Below, in pieces: positions 11,984-23,939 of a stretch of DNA of 64,000 nucleotides (its first letter is position 1; each line of letters opens with the position of its first letter). Both the position numbers and the translations under genes were made by a program. A model generated the notes under the pieces. The model was not told where the DNA came from and did no database searches. It worked only from the letters and a program-made list of their open reading frames with translations. The DNA lies in assembly GCA_022478985.1 (NCBI GenBank), contig JAKSZP010008015.1:1-64000 (forward strand), read 5' to 3'. The stretch comes from Massospora cicadina. Taxonomy: Eukaryota; Entomophthoromycota; Entomophthoromycetes; Entomophthorales; Entomophthoraceae.

Positions 11984-13072
11984 ATGAGTGAACTTAAGAA
12001 ACACTGGATTATGTTCAAGACCATCAATCAGGACATGTTATGCTTGGCAGCACAGGCAATCATGATACCTTAGAGAAAAGGGTAATGAAAACTGAGGAAG
12101 AGGTTGAGCAAGTCAAAGTATTTAATAATGACCTCTGTGGGAAGCTTGCATCCCTGAAGCTAAATAATAGAAAGTTAATCAAGGACATTCTATATCTTAA
12201 GAATAGTCATGATGCAGACAGTGAGTGTTCACACTGGGTTCAAGAAGACACGGTTCACATGTGGAAGCATATTGAGGAATTAAAGAATTACAGGTGTGAT
12301 TGCACTCATGTGAAGGCGAATGAAGCTGTCAATATTACGCCTTAAAATTTCAGTCTGGAAGGTACTTTTATCAAGAAAGGTGCCTGGAGCATTCGCTGTT
12401 ATGTTGGAGATCACTCCTGATGTTACACCAATTAGTTGAGTTGTCAGCCAGGGGATTTCTGCTAATAGAGAGATCAAAGAGTTTTGAGATATGCCAAAAT
12501 TACCAGCATTTTACTGGGACAACGCACCACCATTTTTCCATCTTTTTGAGATGACAATGGCAGGTACGTGGACCACCAAAAGTGGCATCTACTAAAATTG
12601 CCTCAACACTGATTGCCATTATCTGGTATTGCCCCACCTGAATGAAGACAATTGGCCACACTCTAAATAAAAGGAAGTGATTATGATGGATCTTGGAAGC
12701 CCTACCATAATGGCTAAATAAAAACAAGAGTTTATGAGCTTACAATTAACAAAGGATGAAACTATGGATGCTTTCACCGATTGTTTTTACCACGAGTCAC
12801 AGATAACAACTGGGGCGAAAATACTATCAGATTTTGATACACAGATTGCAATGCAAGCAGTGCTTTGGCCCTATTGAAACTTGCATCATACTATGGCATT
12901 AGCATTGGTACAACAAAATTCTACCTCGCAGATGATAGATCACCTTAAGATGTTGGGAGCCACTTTTAGAGCTCCCAATCAATTTTATGAGGAAGTTTTG
13001 GCTGAGGATGATCAAACTATTGCAGAATTAGAAATTGACGTTCCAGAGTGTATTGAAAAAGTCGCTGATTAA
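11984..13072 (+). pseudogene. Element D gag-like ORFs, broken
   Basis: An ATG at 11984 opens MSELKKHWIMFKTINQDMLC and shifts frame into 12040-12345. That segment is rich in Glu, Lys and Leu at heptad-like spacing (TLEKRVMKTEEEVEQVK...), so it probably forms a coiled coil, as in the N-terminal part of Ty3/gypsy Gag. A second coding block at 12735-13072 (MSLQLTKDETMDAFTDCFYH, then after one stop QMIDHLKMLGATFRAP near 12935) resembles the capsid part of Gag. No CCHC knuckle and no pol follow. If intact it would assemble a particle; here it carries a frameshift and stops. Confidence 0.65.
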
Positions 13073-13973
13073 CAGAATCAAGTCCTAATTAGAAAACCCT
13101 GTTGGATTCAATAGGAAGGACAAATCAACTAGCCACTATTAGAAAAGTGGAGTGATGGGACATTTTGTTGCCCAAAGTTGGGAGAAGAAACTGTGATAAT
13201 TTGTGAATTTTGTGCACCTCAGTAGGAGGGAAAAACTAGTTAAAATTTGGGAAAGGCCCTGCAGTATAGATGTGGAACAATCTAGCACTGCAAGAGGGCC
13301 TGTTTCTCTAGACATCTGCTGGAATGAAGTAGGTGGCAGGACCAGTTTGGGTTGCAACTGGGTCAACTTTGAGAAGTCCTGATGTGGTAGATGAGAACAA
13401 AAGTGGGAGTTTTCTAATCCAGGGATAGTGGATGAAGTCATTAAACTTAAATTAGTCAACTAATAAGAAAGGCAAGAAATGCTGTAAATATGATAAAATC
13501 CAGATGAATTTGGATAGAGAGAAACGTTACCAAATTAATCTGTGCAAGTAGGGGATCATATACAGATCTATAAGCGAAAATACTCTGAACGTTCAAGCTA
13601 GCATATAATGCCAGAGAAAAAGTAAAAAAGGTCTAAAACATAATATATGAAAACGAAAAAAAAATATAAAAATTATAAAAGAAAAAAATCATAGAGAAAT
13701 TTATAAAAAGGAAAAAAATGATTAAGAAATAATGAAGTAAGTCATTTTTTATTTTGCCACGGAATTTCATATGATAGCGCTCCCATCTTCTAAGTGAGGA
13801 GGAAGGGTAAAGTATGATGGAAAAGAGTCCCAATGGTCAGAAGGTCCAGCTCAAGTTGTAACTGGTCTTCCAGGGGTTTATCCCTGAGGTGCTTAAGAAG
13901 AACAAGTTGTTGAAAGGACCAGCTTGAGTTGAAACTGGGTCCACTGTGAGTAGTCCCAAGGCACTTGAATGGT

Positions 13974-14159
13974 GAGGAGTCATTGTAAAACCATTCTGGG
14001 TTTGTACAGGTTCAACGATGAGGTGACATTGAGAACTTATCGTGGAATTGGTACAGGTTGAATGATGAGTAGTCATTAGAACTCATCTTGGGGTTAATAC
14101 AGGTTGAATGGTGAAGAGCCATTGGGAACCCGTCCTGGGTTTGTACAGGTTGAATAGTC
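13974..14159 (+). repeat. About 46-bp minisatellite inside element D
   Basis: Four successive units with the core 'gtacaggttgaat.atgag' and a following 'tcattgggaac' occur at about 13980-14155. Longer, more degraded relatives ('ggaccagcttgagttgaaac', 'ggaccagtttgggttgcaac') lie upstream at 13910 and 13340. The array occupies the space where pol would be in an autonomous element. Sequence 13073-13973 is otherwise non-coding. Confidence 0.65.
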
Positions 14160-14407
14160 CGTTTTGGTGAAAATGGCAACATAGTTCTGGCGTGGCAAGA
14201 TGCTTTGGGAACCTCACTCAAGAGAGGCGGCAGTGAGTAGGAAGCAAGGAATAGGGGCCGCGTTGCTGAAGGTTGGCAAGAGTAGTGTTTAGTGTGGATA
14301 GAGCCATTCTCTTCTGAAGTTATTTTGAAGTATGAAGACCATGGATGAGGGACCATCCTTTCCCAAGCTCTCATCTTTCACTGGGTAAACTAGGCAAGTG
14401 GAGGATA

Positions 14408-15443
14408 TGTTGGATTTTTGATATGCCAATATTACCCAACTGCTTAGATTATGATAGGTGCTTATTCACTAGGGGAGTCGTCCACTAGTGGATATGGGAG
14501 TTATCATTTTCAGATGATAACTATTGTTTGGTGGAATTGTCCTAACAAATATTAGGTAATTCTTGCGGTTGATCCACCATATTGCTATTCCAGATTGTTT
14601 GATTCTCGTCGTGGATGGTCCCTGACAATAAGTGAGTAATTATGTTGTCAATTTTACTTAATAACATAATTACTTCATGAAAGCCAATCAGGGTTAGTCA
14701 CTGATTGATGGGAAGGGTTCATGAAGTTGTTGAAGTACTGACAACGCTTTTAAAACAACTCCTGGTTTAAACCAATGAATGTGGGAAGCATTTATTGGTA
14801 ACCTGGAGAGATTGCAGGGCTAGAAGGCAATAAAACCTGACACTCATTGATGTGAATCCATGAGATTGTGACTCATGGAAACTAATTAAGCGGCAATGGA
14901 TGCATTCTCCTCAATTAAGGCACTAACAGGGGTTAGTGCCAAGTTCCCTCTATAAAAATCTTCATTTTTCTCAAATAAAGATAGATTTAGCAATTACGTT
15001 TTGTAGTTTAGACTTTATACACTGGCTGTATAGTTGGCTCATAATATAAGAGTTTGAGGATAGGATATCCTTTGTTTAAAGTAGTTAGCTATCAACATCT
15101 CCACTGGGCTCTGCAATAAGAGAATAAGGAAGAGTTCCCTACCAGAGGAAGAAGAGAGGAGGGAAGAGTTCCCTGCCATTTCAGAGATACCTTTGAAGAG
15201 AAGAAGGGTGTGCGCCAGTTTACTGTCGGACTTTAAAAATTAACATGGATTTGAGAAACTTAATTCAAGTAAAACTCTTCATAATATTACTACCAAAATT
15301 AGGTCACAAATAATAAGCGTAATCATCAACGCATTATAAAAAACATGTGCAGTATAAGTGGAATTTAAGGCGAGCATCCCAGAGGGTTCCAGTTGGTACT
15401 TATTACAAAGGTAGATTGAGCACAAGGCTCTCAAATTTCTATA
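14408..15443 (+). repeat. Element D 3' LTR
   Basis: 1,036-bp copy of 10876-11907, starting TGTTGGATTTTTGATATGCC right after the purine tract. It ends at 'tttctata' and is followed by the TSD CTAGT and resumption of element C's LTR. Confidence 0.92.
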
Positions 15444-16087
15444 CTAGTGTAGGCAGAGCGCTGGGTTTTAATATTTAAAAAGGGGGTGACTTTCAGAAAC
15501 TCCTAAAAAACAAGGTGGCTTTCAAATATTCTTATAAATTCCTAGAATTTTCCCATATTTTTTTCTCAAGACTTCCATCTCTCAATAAACTTCTGGAATT
15601 AGATACTGTAGATTTCTCATGTGAAACTTTTACTTAAGGATTTTTCATAGATTTTTTCAAGAGCTTTGTTTTCTGCTCCAATTTTCTCTGAGGGTTACTT
15701 CACCTGTACAAATTTTTTGATTGTCACATCTGAGAGGGTTATCAATCTGTTTGTTTATGGCTTTTCCCTCAATCTGGCGTGGTGTTTTTGCCTTTTTCAG
15801 TGATCCAATCGAAATCTGTCAGTATGGTTGTAAAACTCTCTATGTATATACCCCAATTTTGTCTATAAATAATCAGCAGAGTCTGTAATAATAGTGGAGT
15901 TGGGGACCATGTTAGCTTGAGTTAGGGTGATTGTATTCTGGGAGATGCGGCGGTCACCCAACACTCAGTAGGGTATGTCCCAAATTCGCTATTGTCTCCA
16001 GTGAAGTGCTTGGGGACAAACCCTTTCTTTGTTTATAAGTGGTGCAACGTCCTGTCCAGCCTGATGGCCATGGTGGGGACCTTTACT
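15444..16087 (-). repeat. Element C left (3') LTR, inner part
   Basis: Resumes C's LTR after element D. 15449-15753 aligns with 35739-36026 and 15754-16087 aligns with 53190-53537 (shared 'cgtcctgtccagcctgat'). This is what shows that the right LTR was split by element F. The inner boundary is set by alignment to the right LTR end and is good to a few bases. Confidence 0.8.
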
Positions 16088-16239
16088 TTATCATTTCCTA
16101 GAATAACAAGGTCTTACCCCCTTAGAGACCTGTAATAACGTGTAGTTTTAGTGGGGCGAAGGAAGCTTGATGGTACCAATGCCAGTGGGCTTGGGATAGG
16201 GTGAGGGTGGGGGTGTGGGGTGTCAGGCCTTCTAGCATG

Positions 16240-18116
16240 AAAGTCTTCAATCATCATTCAGAAGTTGGCACAGTTTTCTGGCAGGGATCCAGATGTTCTC
16301 ATACACCGAATCTCCAGGCCACCAAGTTTTGGATTCCTCACTTGACCCTCTAGGCGCTTAAGAGCTCCATCGCCTCAAATTCCGGTGCTCCTTCTACCAG
16401 TACTGGTTTACCTCTGCCAGTTTTTTTTTTTTGAAGTGAGACAGAATCTAGGCATGTATAAGCTGTGTGGTTTTTAATGGGGGAAGGTCCACATGAAAGA
16501 CCTGAGGGTAGAAACTTTCTGGTGGGAAATGGTCCAGCTCTTTAGCACTCCAATTTTTGACATGGTACTTTGAGATAGAGACTCTTTGTGGCCATTATCA
16601 TTAGGTTATCAACCTGATAGCTTAGGCTGGCTGACGTTTTCCGTCAGCAGGCCATTTGGCATCCTCATCAGCCTTCATCAGCTGGTTTTGCATTTGTTTG
16701 TGTTTTTACAAATTTGCGATGAAAAGCCATCTGCCACAAGGATGTTATAGCATATCTAGGGGCCAATAATGAAAGTGAGGTGTAGCCTATGTTGTGTACA
16801 GCGGTGACATCCTATTGATGCATAAAAGAGTCACTATACACAAACTAGTTCTGCTGAAAGTTGTCCTCCCAAATGTCCTGGGAGGTGGTAGCATAGAATG
16901 GGGTATTTTTAAATTGTCTAGTTAGTCCTCTCCATCTGTTCATCAGATTGTGGGTGGTACACAGATGATTGACATGGTGTTTTTCAACGCTCTTTATAGG
17001 GCAGAAGAATTTTGAGGTGAACTGGGCCCCTCTATTGCTTATAGCCTCTTGTGGAACTCTAAACATGGTGAAAACGTGAGACACAAATAGCTGACCTATT
17101 TCCTCAGCTGTAGTTAAATGTAGACATGGTGGTTTATGGAGTATTTTTTTAATTGATGCACCACCATAATCATGCCGAATCCCCATGAGGTTTATATATT
17201 ATGAGGAAGTCCACTGATAACAACTTTTAAAAGACCCTACGCCTGTTGGAGTGAGTGTAAGATTCTGTTCTTTCTAATCCTGTCAGGTTTTAATTGTGCA
17301 AATATGAGACAGCGTTCTATCCAGGTGGCACTTCCTTTGTTAATCCGTTCCAGTCATATGTTCATTTTAACAAATTGATTTATTTTTAGTGACAAGGAGC
17401 CACATGTTCAGCGAGCTGTGATGTTTCCTTATGAAATGTTGGCGTAGAACTTTGGGTACCCATATATGGTCGCAGAAATAAATTACCCTCTTCTTTTGTG
17501 AGTGCCATCCAGAAGGGCTTTTCCCTGCCTGGATATTATATCTCAGGGCTTGTCCTTCCAGGAGTTTGGTTTGGCTGTTTAGAATCACCTCTAGGAGGAA
17601 AACTTTAGTATCATTTATTAGTGATGTTTCAGGGGTATTAGTTGGGGCAGGGGCAGTGAGGTTGGCGTTTGGTTCAGTTGTGTTCCTATGGGAGTTTTTA
17701 TCAGTTTATAGGTGGGTGTGATACCAGCCAGGGCTCCCATTTTCATTGATTGTTCTCCTACAACTTGCTTTGGAGGGATCACCATGACCAGTTCAGTATC
17801 TTCCATGGGATTAGTCTGGCTGACGGGCTTCTGCTCAAGGTTTTCAGTAGTATGTGAATCAGCCTTTAAAATCATATTTGAAGCTAAGAATTGAAAAGGT
17901 TATGGTACATCATAGTTTGTCAATGCACAAGCTTCTGTGGTTTGCAGTAGTACATCAGTGATTTTGTGGTACAAGAACACTGTCGCCAAGTGTTTTTCTT
18001 CCTGTAGCAGATATTTCTAGTTCATCAACAACCAGAGACATTGGACAATTTCTTGTCATGGATCTCGCACTAGCGTTTGGCTCATGTGAACTTCCTAAAG
18101 GAGCATGCTACTGGGT
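16240..18116 (-). pseudogene. Element C integrase with chromodomain, end of RNase H
   Basis: Read right to left. 18110-17890 holds the end of RNase H (YCKPQKLVH near 17930). 17588-17367 is the zinc-binding integrase N terminus with HH residues (FIRKHHSSLNM). 17186-16845 is the catalytic core, including EAISNRGAQFTSKFF, where the usual S-D-R-G motif has Asn for Asp. At about 16410-16258 lies a chromodomain: PVLVEGAPEFEAMELLSA, then LVAWRFG. The chromodomain would steer integration to marked chromatin. Many stops interrupt all parts. The RNase H is split from its N-terminal part (30938-31290) by element B. Confidence 0.8.
18112..18116. repeat. Element B target-site duplication (TGGGT)
   Basis: TGGGT at 18112-18116 and again at 30933-30937, exactly flanking the two LTRs of element B with no mismatch. 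Confidence 0.92.
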
Positions 18117-18624
18117 TGTCAAGATATTGATATTATAGGATGATTATCTAGATAGTTGATGCGGACTGGCTATTATCTACCAAAAAAGATTTAAATGTAT
18201 AATAATATTTGATGGCCTTGAAATAAGGCGAAGAGGCGATACTGTTTTAGCATGAATATTCGCTGGAGCCTCCAATGAGGAGTTGAAACCAAACGAGTTC
18301 TAGCAATTGAATAATAGCTAAGCTGAAGGGTCAAAACTGACCAAAATAATGAAGATATGAGAGGAACGAGAATACAAGGGGGGTTGTTGATTAGTAAGAG
18401 AAGAACAGATAGTAAGAGAAATAACTAGAGTGAGTAGGAGTCAGCGACTGAGATATATATAATTAATAAAGTGGTATTGTGGAGGCAATTGCTTCCTATA
18501 TATAAAAGTTATTGTAGTTTATTGAGGGTTGAGGATCTCCATATTGTCAATCCTTTGCTCAGTGGGTTTAACCCTATGCAAACCATTATGCGGTTTATAA
18601 ACCCTTCAGCCAGATTTTATAACA
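18117..18624 (+). repeat. Element B 5' LTR
   Basis: 508-bp direct repeat of 30417-30932, starting TGTCAAGATATTGATATT and ending TTATAACA. Both copies share 'gagatatatataattaataa' and 'aaccctatgcaaaccatta'. Confidence 0.93.
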
Positions 18625-18814
18625 GTTGTGCTCATTACAAGGGGCCCATTGATCAACATGCTAAAGCTCTATAGTCACCAAGCTATGGCGCAACAGGCTC
18701 AACTTGACGTGCACTACCACAGTTTACTGAGTCTTCTATTATGCTGAAATTAAACTTATCCTGGATACACTACTACATACTTAATATATTCTTATTTAGG
18801 AACATAAGGGTATA

Positions 18815-19200
18815 ATGGATCATCTTAAAAAGGCATTTACCCAACTGCGACTGCTTGGTCACCAAAACAGACAATTTGCTAACCATTTGGATGACACTGT
18901 AGAGTGGCTACATTAGTGCAGAGCATAGATTGGATAGGGTTGCTAGGATAGGATTATGTTATGGTGGGCATAACGCCAGTAGCAGGAGTCACTCTTATCC
19001 TGATGTAAGCCATGATGATTATTTCCCTTCAAAAATACACCATTACATACTGGCATTAATGCTAACTGAAGAGGCTTACCCAGTACCTAAAGCGGCGGAT
19101 AAGCCACTCTCTGCCATGGTTTCTGAGCCCATCACTCACCAGGTGTATAGCTATGGGCCTTGCACGGTTCTCCAGTTTGATCCCAACGTTCATATCATGG
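18815..19200 (+). pseudogene. Element B gag, N-terminal part
   Basis: An ATG at 18815 gives MDHLKKAFTQLRLLGHQNRQ, a leucine-rich probable helix typical of Gag N termini, ending at a stop after about 33 codons. A shifted frame (18930 on) continues to HHYILALMLTEEAYPVP... and PNVHIM. At 19201 element A interrupts the sequence, and coding resumes at 25715 with EAGRIGLHQHAAPFN. Confidence 0.65.
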
Positions 19201-19891
19201 TGCTGAACAATTACAAGTCTGATTATGTAATAATAGTGTTTCAATTCAAAATAAGGATGAAAATAAGGTCGAAATTGGCCAAAAGACCCTGGCCAATTCT
19301 CGGTGGAACCCTTTGAATTGGGGCAATAATTTTCTTAATAATACTCAGCCAAATAGCACGAGTTGAGGTAGTCAGATTGCACTGACCAAGCGCGGCATCT
19401 GGGGAGTCCATCCAAGGTTCCTCCCCGTCCAATTAACCATTTAATCAAACCACTTATGTGGGGACCAGCCTCTTCTATAGGCCTGGAGAGGGGGTCCCAC
19501 CAAGTGATAATATTTCCAGTCCATTGTTTGGGCAAAATATATAAAAACATTACCTAATGGACAAGTCCTAACTGCTACCGACCCTTCATCAAATGTTCCA
19601 TCTAAAAGAGGCGAGTTTTGAAAACTCCAATAGGTCAAATCCCAATATTCCCTAAATCAGATATTACTAAGCTATTTGAACTTTAAGCCTCAACATTTTA
19701 AATACTAAGCATCAACTTATTAGGAGGCCTCGCTTTAATCCCCTTACCAAAACTAATAAAAAATATACAACTCCAGTTTTTTTGTATTATTAGTGTTTAT
19801 TGTTTTTATATAAGTTGTGTCAATCTCCTGGATTGTTGGAATTTAGGCACACAATGCACCAGCGATCTCATTAAAATTTTAAAATCCAACA
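19201..19891 (+). repeat. Element A 5' LTR
   Basis: Begins TGCTGAACAATTACAAG and ends AAAATCCAACA, paired with 25022-25714. Shared segments include 'ccaaatagcacgagtt' and 'aggcacacaatgcacca'. Confidence 0.93.
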
Positions 19892-19912
19892 AGTGGTGCT
19901 CACTACAGGGGG
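19892..19912 (+). promoter_or_regulatory. Element A primer-binding-site block
   Basis: AGTGGTGCTCACTACAGGGG lies directly after the 5' LTR end CA. The same block, slightly varied, is in the same place in B (18625), D (11908) and F (51401, minus). Its complement would end ...AGTGAGCACCA, as a tRNA 3' end should. The tRNA itself is not identified. Confidence 0.6.
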
Positions 19913-19940
19913 CCCTGTACACCATAATAAATATTTAAAA

Positions 19941-20790
19941 ATGAACCTTGGCGGGGAAACTACCCCTCATAAACCCCCGCTTCATCTGAGTCTAGGATAG
20001 AGCATTAGAACTACAGCTAGCTAGTGCATTGTCTCGACTTAAAGAGCTCAAGCTTCACCCATCTCAAGGCCTTTATGGAGCCTCGCCCACCATTCACAAA
20101 CCCTTTTTCAAGGAAAATTTTATTCCAGGTGAGGGCAGTATTGCAACCTTCCTCTTTGTTTACAAATCTGCAATGGGAGGGGCAACTGACCAGCAAAAAC
20201 TCTAAAATTCCTTACTTGCTTGAGTCGTATGGCTCAGGAGATAATGGTTCCAACTGTGGCCACACTTAGCACCTGGGAGGAGGTGAAACAAGCGCTCTTT
20301 GACGAATTTAGATCCCTATAGAGTTTATAAAGGCAAAAATAGGCCTTTAGGTGCCTTAGCCTGCAAGAGGCGGAATTAATCACCTCTTTTATTGAGCGCT
20401 TTTATAGTAAAGCTCAACCATTGTTGCTTGCCAAAATGCTACCTCTAAATGATGCCTTTGCTGCTATCATGGCCGGCTTGGCGTCTTATCCCCATTTAGC
20501 AATGCATATTTCTGCATTCAAGCGCACCTTTCAAACAGTACAGGATATTAAAGAGGCTCTGCTAGCAGTGGCTGCTTTTCATTAACTTGAACTAATGCAA
20601 AGAGCTATGAGGAGAGAATTAACTCTGACCCCTCCAGCTACTTCAATGGCTATTTCCTTATGGAACCCTGTTTCCGCAGAGCTGCAGCAACGAGATGCTC
20701 CTCCACGTGAGGATAGCCCAAAACTACTGGCCGTTGTGGGGCAGTGCTCCCCTTCGTCTTCAGCTCAAAAACCCAGTTGGTGAAAGCAGT
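19941..20790 (+). pseudogene. Element A gag
   Basis: An ATG at 19941 opens MNLGGETTPHKPPLHLSLG, then a stop. The capsid region is clear at about 20250-20580: TWEEVKQALFDEFRS, then ELITSFIERFYSKAQPLL and YPHLAMHISAFKRTFQ, which is typical retrotransposon Gag spacing. The open segment 20595-20783 continues it. I did not find an intact CCHC knuckle. Several in-frame stops (CAA or CAG to TAA/TAG type) make it inactive. It would have formed the particle shell. Confidence 0.75.
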
Positions 20791-21100
20791 TGTCTCTTTT
20801 CCTTGCCCATCTTTTTATCCATAGAAGCCTTCCCAAGTGGTTCTAAAGCCTTCTCCTAAGCCTAAACCCCTTTCTCGGGTGCTAATCGCCCCCACTAACA
20901 ATGGGTTAAATGACCAGGTCACAAAAGCTAAACCACTTTTTTACAAAAGCACACGGCCACCTTTAACCCAAAGCTGGCATAGTTAAAACATCCACCTCCA
21001 CAACGCTATCTCCCTCGACCTCTCATCCAGCTAACCCTAGTCTGAAGCCTGTCTCCATGAGGCAGCACAAACCCGCTACTTTGAAGGTCAAAATTGAGCC

Positions 21101-21661
21101 ATGACAATTTCATTGCCTCCCCCAAAAGTTAGTAAGGTGGAGGAGCAACCCCAGGACCTATCCTGCCACAATGGAAGCACTGAACCTACCTCACCCCCTA
21201 TGGGCTCTCTAACATGCATTGATAATACCTCTGATGATGAATCTGAAGGGAGTGGCGAAGATATGGGTCGTTATGTTTTAGGAGACCCAGGTGAAGTGGA
21301 GGTACCCAACCAATTGAACCTGGAGAGAGTGGATTGGGATAAGATCCCCTGTCAAACTCATCTCTGGCAAACTTTGAGTGGTCTTGAGGTCATTGACACT
21401 GCTAGTGACGCTAACCAGCTCATCGTCTCACTAATCCAATCCACCCAGAGTGTGCACACCCTGCAGTCCACCCAGGAAAAAAATCCTGAAACTGCCAAAA
21501 GACTTGCCTCCACTCTCCATTTAAAAGAGGTCATTGCTCTCTCCCCCAACTTGAGTGGAACCTTAACCAAAGTGGAGGTTATCGTTGGTGGATTGCATTT
21601 TAGGGCTATCCTTGACACTGGAGCCCCAGTGAACGTTGTGTCAAGCAAACTCATTAAATAA
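21101..21661 (+). pseudogene. Element A aspartic protease region (open 186 codons)
   Basis: The longest open frame in element A. It begins with an acidic, serine- and proline-rich linker (SDDESEGSGED near residue 48) and ends with the retropepsin active site FRAILDTGAPVNVVSSKL at residues about 166-184. The DTGA triad is intact. The downstream half of the protease, after a TAA at 21659, is in another frame. Protease would process Gag-Pol. It is an isolated open fragment of a broken polyprotein, not a functional gene. Confidence 0.8.
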
Positions 21662-22539
21662 ATTAAGCTGGCCCCTGACCTTGACTACGACCAAATACTT
21701 TGGATTTCCAGCTCAAGTAAACACTCACGCCATTGGGGCATACTCTTCTCTGTAATTCGTTTTGGGAATCTCATCTTGTCAGCCCCAGCGGTGACCTTGG
21801 CCAAAATCATATGATCTACTCATTGGGATCGTTTATGCTCATTTATAAAGGTGTTATTAACTTGAAGCAGGGCTGTCTCTCCCTGCTTTACTATGAGGTC
21901 TCTGATTCTGAACAATTAAGGCTCAAGAAAAAAGATTACAATTGCACTGTTGAGTACTCATCCTCCGCCTTATCCCTACACTGCACAATGACAGGACAAA
22001 ACACCAAGATGTTGCCTCCATCAGTGGACGCCCTAGAAAGTATTCCTTCTTATGCACTGAAGAAGTAGTAATCAAGTTTGGTGAACAAAGGGTAATTGAT
22101 ACGTAGATTACCATTCTAATCCCCCACAACTTTCTATTTCACCTAATTAGCATTGGCGGAGTTATCCCTCTTGAGACCTGAGTATTGCCAGGCGTGCTAT
22201 ACCCAGCTTATCAGCAGCCAATCAATCTCCTGTTGAGGAATCTCACCAAGAAGGAAATTGTCGTCAAGAAGCATCAGGAGATTAGAAGAGGCCTGCTGGT
22301 TCCTATTGAGGATATTAAACAAGATCACTGTATTCGGTCTATGGTGATATGGGCTTACCTACAGACCAATCGCTATGCACTCTTCCTACTGTTCATAGTT
22401 CTGATGATTTAACCTCTGCAGATAATAATAAAGTGCATAGTTTACTTGAGTCCTTTAAAGATATTTACTTTAAATCTTATATCGACTATGGGCACATGAA
22501 GGGTTGGACTCATACTATTGATGTTGGGGATGCTCGTCC

Positions 22540-23800
22540 CATTTGATCCAAGCCCTACCACAAATCAAAAGTCGAGGAGCTACAGATGCAGACGGAGCTC
22601 AAACAGTTGTTGGACGCTGGGTTGCTGGTGCCTCACAAATCCCTTGGTCGTCACCTCTTCTTCTGATCAAGAAGAAAAATGGAGGTCATCAGGTAGTTAT
22701 GGACTACCGTAAGCTGAATAACCTCAATAAGAAGGACAGCCACCCAATTACTGGAATTGACGACGCTCTGGCCCAGCTCTCTGGGTCCATGTTCTTTTCT
22801 TCCATGGACTTGGCTGTGGATACTTGCAGATGGACCTTGCTCCACCGGACCAGTAGAAGTGCACCCTTATCTGTAGTGAGGGTCTTCTCAACCCACTTGA
22901 CTACCCTAGGGGCTATGCAATGCGCCTGCCACTTTTCAGTGGGTGATGGATCATATTCTCCAGGATCTCAAGCCCAGATGTGTGATTGTCAATCTTGATG
23001 ACATCACAGTTTTCTCTAGACTTTTAATGAGCATCTCACCTAACTAAAAAAGTGTTTCAATGGTTGCAGGCTTCTAACATCAAGATTAAGCCCTCCTAAT
23101 GTTTTTCTTCCAGAAGAAATTATATTTTCTTGGGCACGCCATTTCACAAGATGGGATCAAATTCCTACAAGATAAGGTTGAGGCTATATCCAAAATGCCA
23201 TCACCTTAAACCTTTTGTGACATTCATGTTTCTCTGGGCATAATGGGTTATTACCATAAATCTATCCCCAAATTCGCCCAGCTCAGTGAGCCCCTTGTCC
23301 GTCTCTTGGCTAAGAGCACTCCATTACATTGGGGTGCTGAACAAAAAGCCGCGTTTGAGATCTTGAAATAATCATTGCAACAACGGCTGATCCTCCATTA
23401 TCCTGACTATGGCAAGCCCTTCATGATGTTACTGGTGTCTCTAACTATGCCGTTGGAGCTATCTGGCTCATTTGGATGACCATGGGGTTAATCATCCCAT
23501 ATCTTAATTCAGCAAGATGCTCTCAAAAGCTTAACTCAACTACAGCGTTGCTGAGAAGGAGTGCCTGTCTGCCTTGCTTGCTGCCAAATACTATCGCCCT
23601 TTCTTATATGGGATGTTATTCAAAGTGGTTACCAACCACGCCTCTTTGAAGTGGTTGCAAAATATTAAGGATCCCACTGGACGGTTGGCTCTCTGGTCTT
23701 TGAAGCTATAGCACTATGACATGATCTTTGAGCACCAGGCAGGATTTCGCCATATGAATGTAGATGGGTTGATGAAACTCCCTGTTCTTCACTTAGACAA
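22540..23800 (+). pseudogene. Element A reverse transcriptase and RNase H
   Basis: RT starts with a block about KVEELQMQTELKQLLDAGLL (22570), then SSPLLLIKKKNGGHQVVMDY (22650-22710), where RT motif 2 sits. Next is SMDLAVD (motif A Asp near 22805) and IVNLDDITVFS at 22985-23017, where the DD pair is intact although the usual Tyr is Asn. The YLGH-like block FLGHAISQDGIKFL is near 23130. RNase H follows in frames at about 23330-23750 (KPFMMLLVSLTMPL, HASLKWLQN). At least three frameshifts and several stops separate these parts. Confidence 0.85.
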
Positions 23801-23939
23801 TAGTGAAGATGGGAGGTTACATGACATCCTGATGACTCCTGACGCATGGGCTGATGAAGACAAACCAGTACAGAAGATGCTAGCTCGGCACTCTCACAAC
23901 ATCAAGGTGGCGAGTGGGAAGTTATATATAAAGTTGGAG

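Larger units (their letters stand above)
10876..15443 (+). mobile_element. Element D: gag-only non-autonomous LTR retrotransposon
   Basis: Plus-strand element of 4,568 bp with 5' LTR 10876-11907 (1,032 bp) and 3' LTR 14408-15443 (1,036 bp). The TSD is CTACT (10871-10875) against CTAGT (15444-15448), with one mismatch. LTRs begin TGTTGG; the 5' copy ends ACCA. After the 5' LTR comes a primer-site-like block TTGGTGTCTACTGCGGG, and before the 3' LTR a purine tract 'aagtggaggata'. The 2.5-kb interior carries gag-like ORFs and a minisatellite but no protease, RT or integrase, so it would need proteins from a related autonomous element. Its primer block resembles those of A, B and F. Confidence 0.9.
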
